DNA of 5,072 bases from a bacterium (GTDB lineage Bacteria > Latescibacterota > UBA2968). Each line of letters starts with the position of its first letter. The stretch's first letter is position 1. The translations under genes were made by a program, and so were the position numbers. Positions 4,797-5,072 of the stretch are shown here, in pieces. The notes beneath the pieces were generated by a model that had not been told where the DNA came from, did no database searches, and saw only the letters and a program-made list of their open reading frames with translations. The stretch covers positions 1 through 5,072 of the forward strand of contig JAPUJS010000260.1 of assembly GCA_027296045.1 (NCBI GenBank). The letters run 5' to 3'.

Positions 4797-5072
4797 ATGA
4801 AAATCGCAGGCATGATTCTCGGCATCGTGGTGATTCTCGGAGCGGGTTTTATGGTTTTTAACCAGTCTGACAACCCTCCCGAACCCGTTGTCGTCGCAGA
4901 AGCCGGTCCAGTCAAACAGGTGGTCCTGCCCGTAGAAGGGATGACCTGTGCCGGGTGCGCGATCAGCGTAAAAATGGTCCTGAAGGATCTGGAGGGGGTG
5001 AAAGCGACAGAGGTGGATGTGGAGAAGGGAAAAACCACGGTGACCTACACAGACGGCAAAGTGACCATTGAT
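4797..5072 (+). CDS. merP: MerP-like heavy-metal-binding protein, N-terminal part (cut by window edge)
   Basis: Open to the window end (92 codons seen). Start ATG at 4797 has a strong GAAGGAGGA (4781-4789) 7 bases upstream. Residues 4-21 (AGMILGIVVILGAGFMVF) are a hydrophobic export signal or membrane anchor, with no obvious Ala-x-Ala cleavage site directly after it. A proline/valine-rich linker (27-40) leads to an HMA domain from about 41, with the metal-binding loop GMTCAGC (C51, C54), then ISVKMVLKDLEGVKATEVDV and a beta strand TTVTYTDGKVTI. MerP scavenges Hg(II) in the periplasm and passes it to MerT. Classical MerP has GMTCAAC; GMTCAGC is closer to copper-type HMA domains, so some breadth of metal choice is possible. 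The order merT then merP is the canonical one. Confidence 0.88.
   Translation, partial: MKIAGMILGIVVILGAGFMVFNQSDNPPEPVVVAEAGPVKQVVLPVEGMTCAGCAISVKMVLKDLEGVKATEVDVEKGKTTVTYTDGKVTID

Overview
The window looks like chromosomal DNA of a Gram-negative, sigma-70-using bacterium of moderate GC content. A free-standing AICAR transformylase without the IMP cyclohydrolase domain, a ZTP riboswitch and a mer-type transport module together would fit a deltaproteobacterial (Desulfobacterota-like) host. That taxonomic guess is weak and rests only on gene content. Every gene is intact, cut by a window edge, or (one case) a short remnant. I see no rRNA, tRNA, CRISPR array or insertion sequence.

Left half, all on the minus strand, in transcription order from right to left. 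A consensus sigma-70 promoter (2550-2578) starts a leader that carries a ZTP/ZMP (pfl-motif) riboswitch (2450-2526) and an overlapping intrinsic terminator (2418-2452). Next comes purH (1202-2371), a stand-alone AICAR transformylase. AICAR (ZMP) is the substrate of this enzyme and also the ligand class of the riboswitch, so the leader and the gene explain each other. After an AT-rich hairpin (1167-1205) comes a cysteine-rich MerR-family regulator (506-1066). Its own promoter is covered by two perfect 21-bp palindromes. Last is the first 143 codons of a primary-like sigma-70 family factor (1-430), whose end lies outside the window.

Right half, all on the plus strand and divergent from purH. 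A mer-type promoter/operator (2702-2733) has a perfect dyad with the GTAC-N4-GTAC core and the long 19-20 bp spacer typical of MerR-activated promoters. It is followed by a strong ribosome binding site and only 25 codons that match the start of a MerR protein (2757-2834), apparently a truncated merR. Downstream, with no obvious terminator, come an ECF sigma factor (2908-3468), a zinc-finger anti-sigma factor with about six membrane segments (3472-4329), MerT (4438-4770) and the start of a MerP-like protein (4797 to the window end).

The right half reads as a mercury (or soft-metal) uptake/detoxification operon. The usual MerR gene is broken and an ECF sigma/membrane anti-sigma pair lies between the mer promoter and merTP. 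merA is not seen and would be expected further downstream if this is a full resistance operon. The 385-bp divergent region 2372-2756 is mostly accounted for by the riboswitch leader and two promoters. Within it, 2579-2701 holds nothing I can name with confidence.
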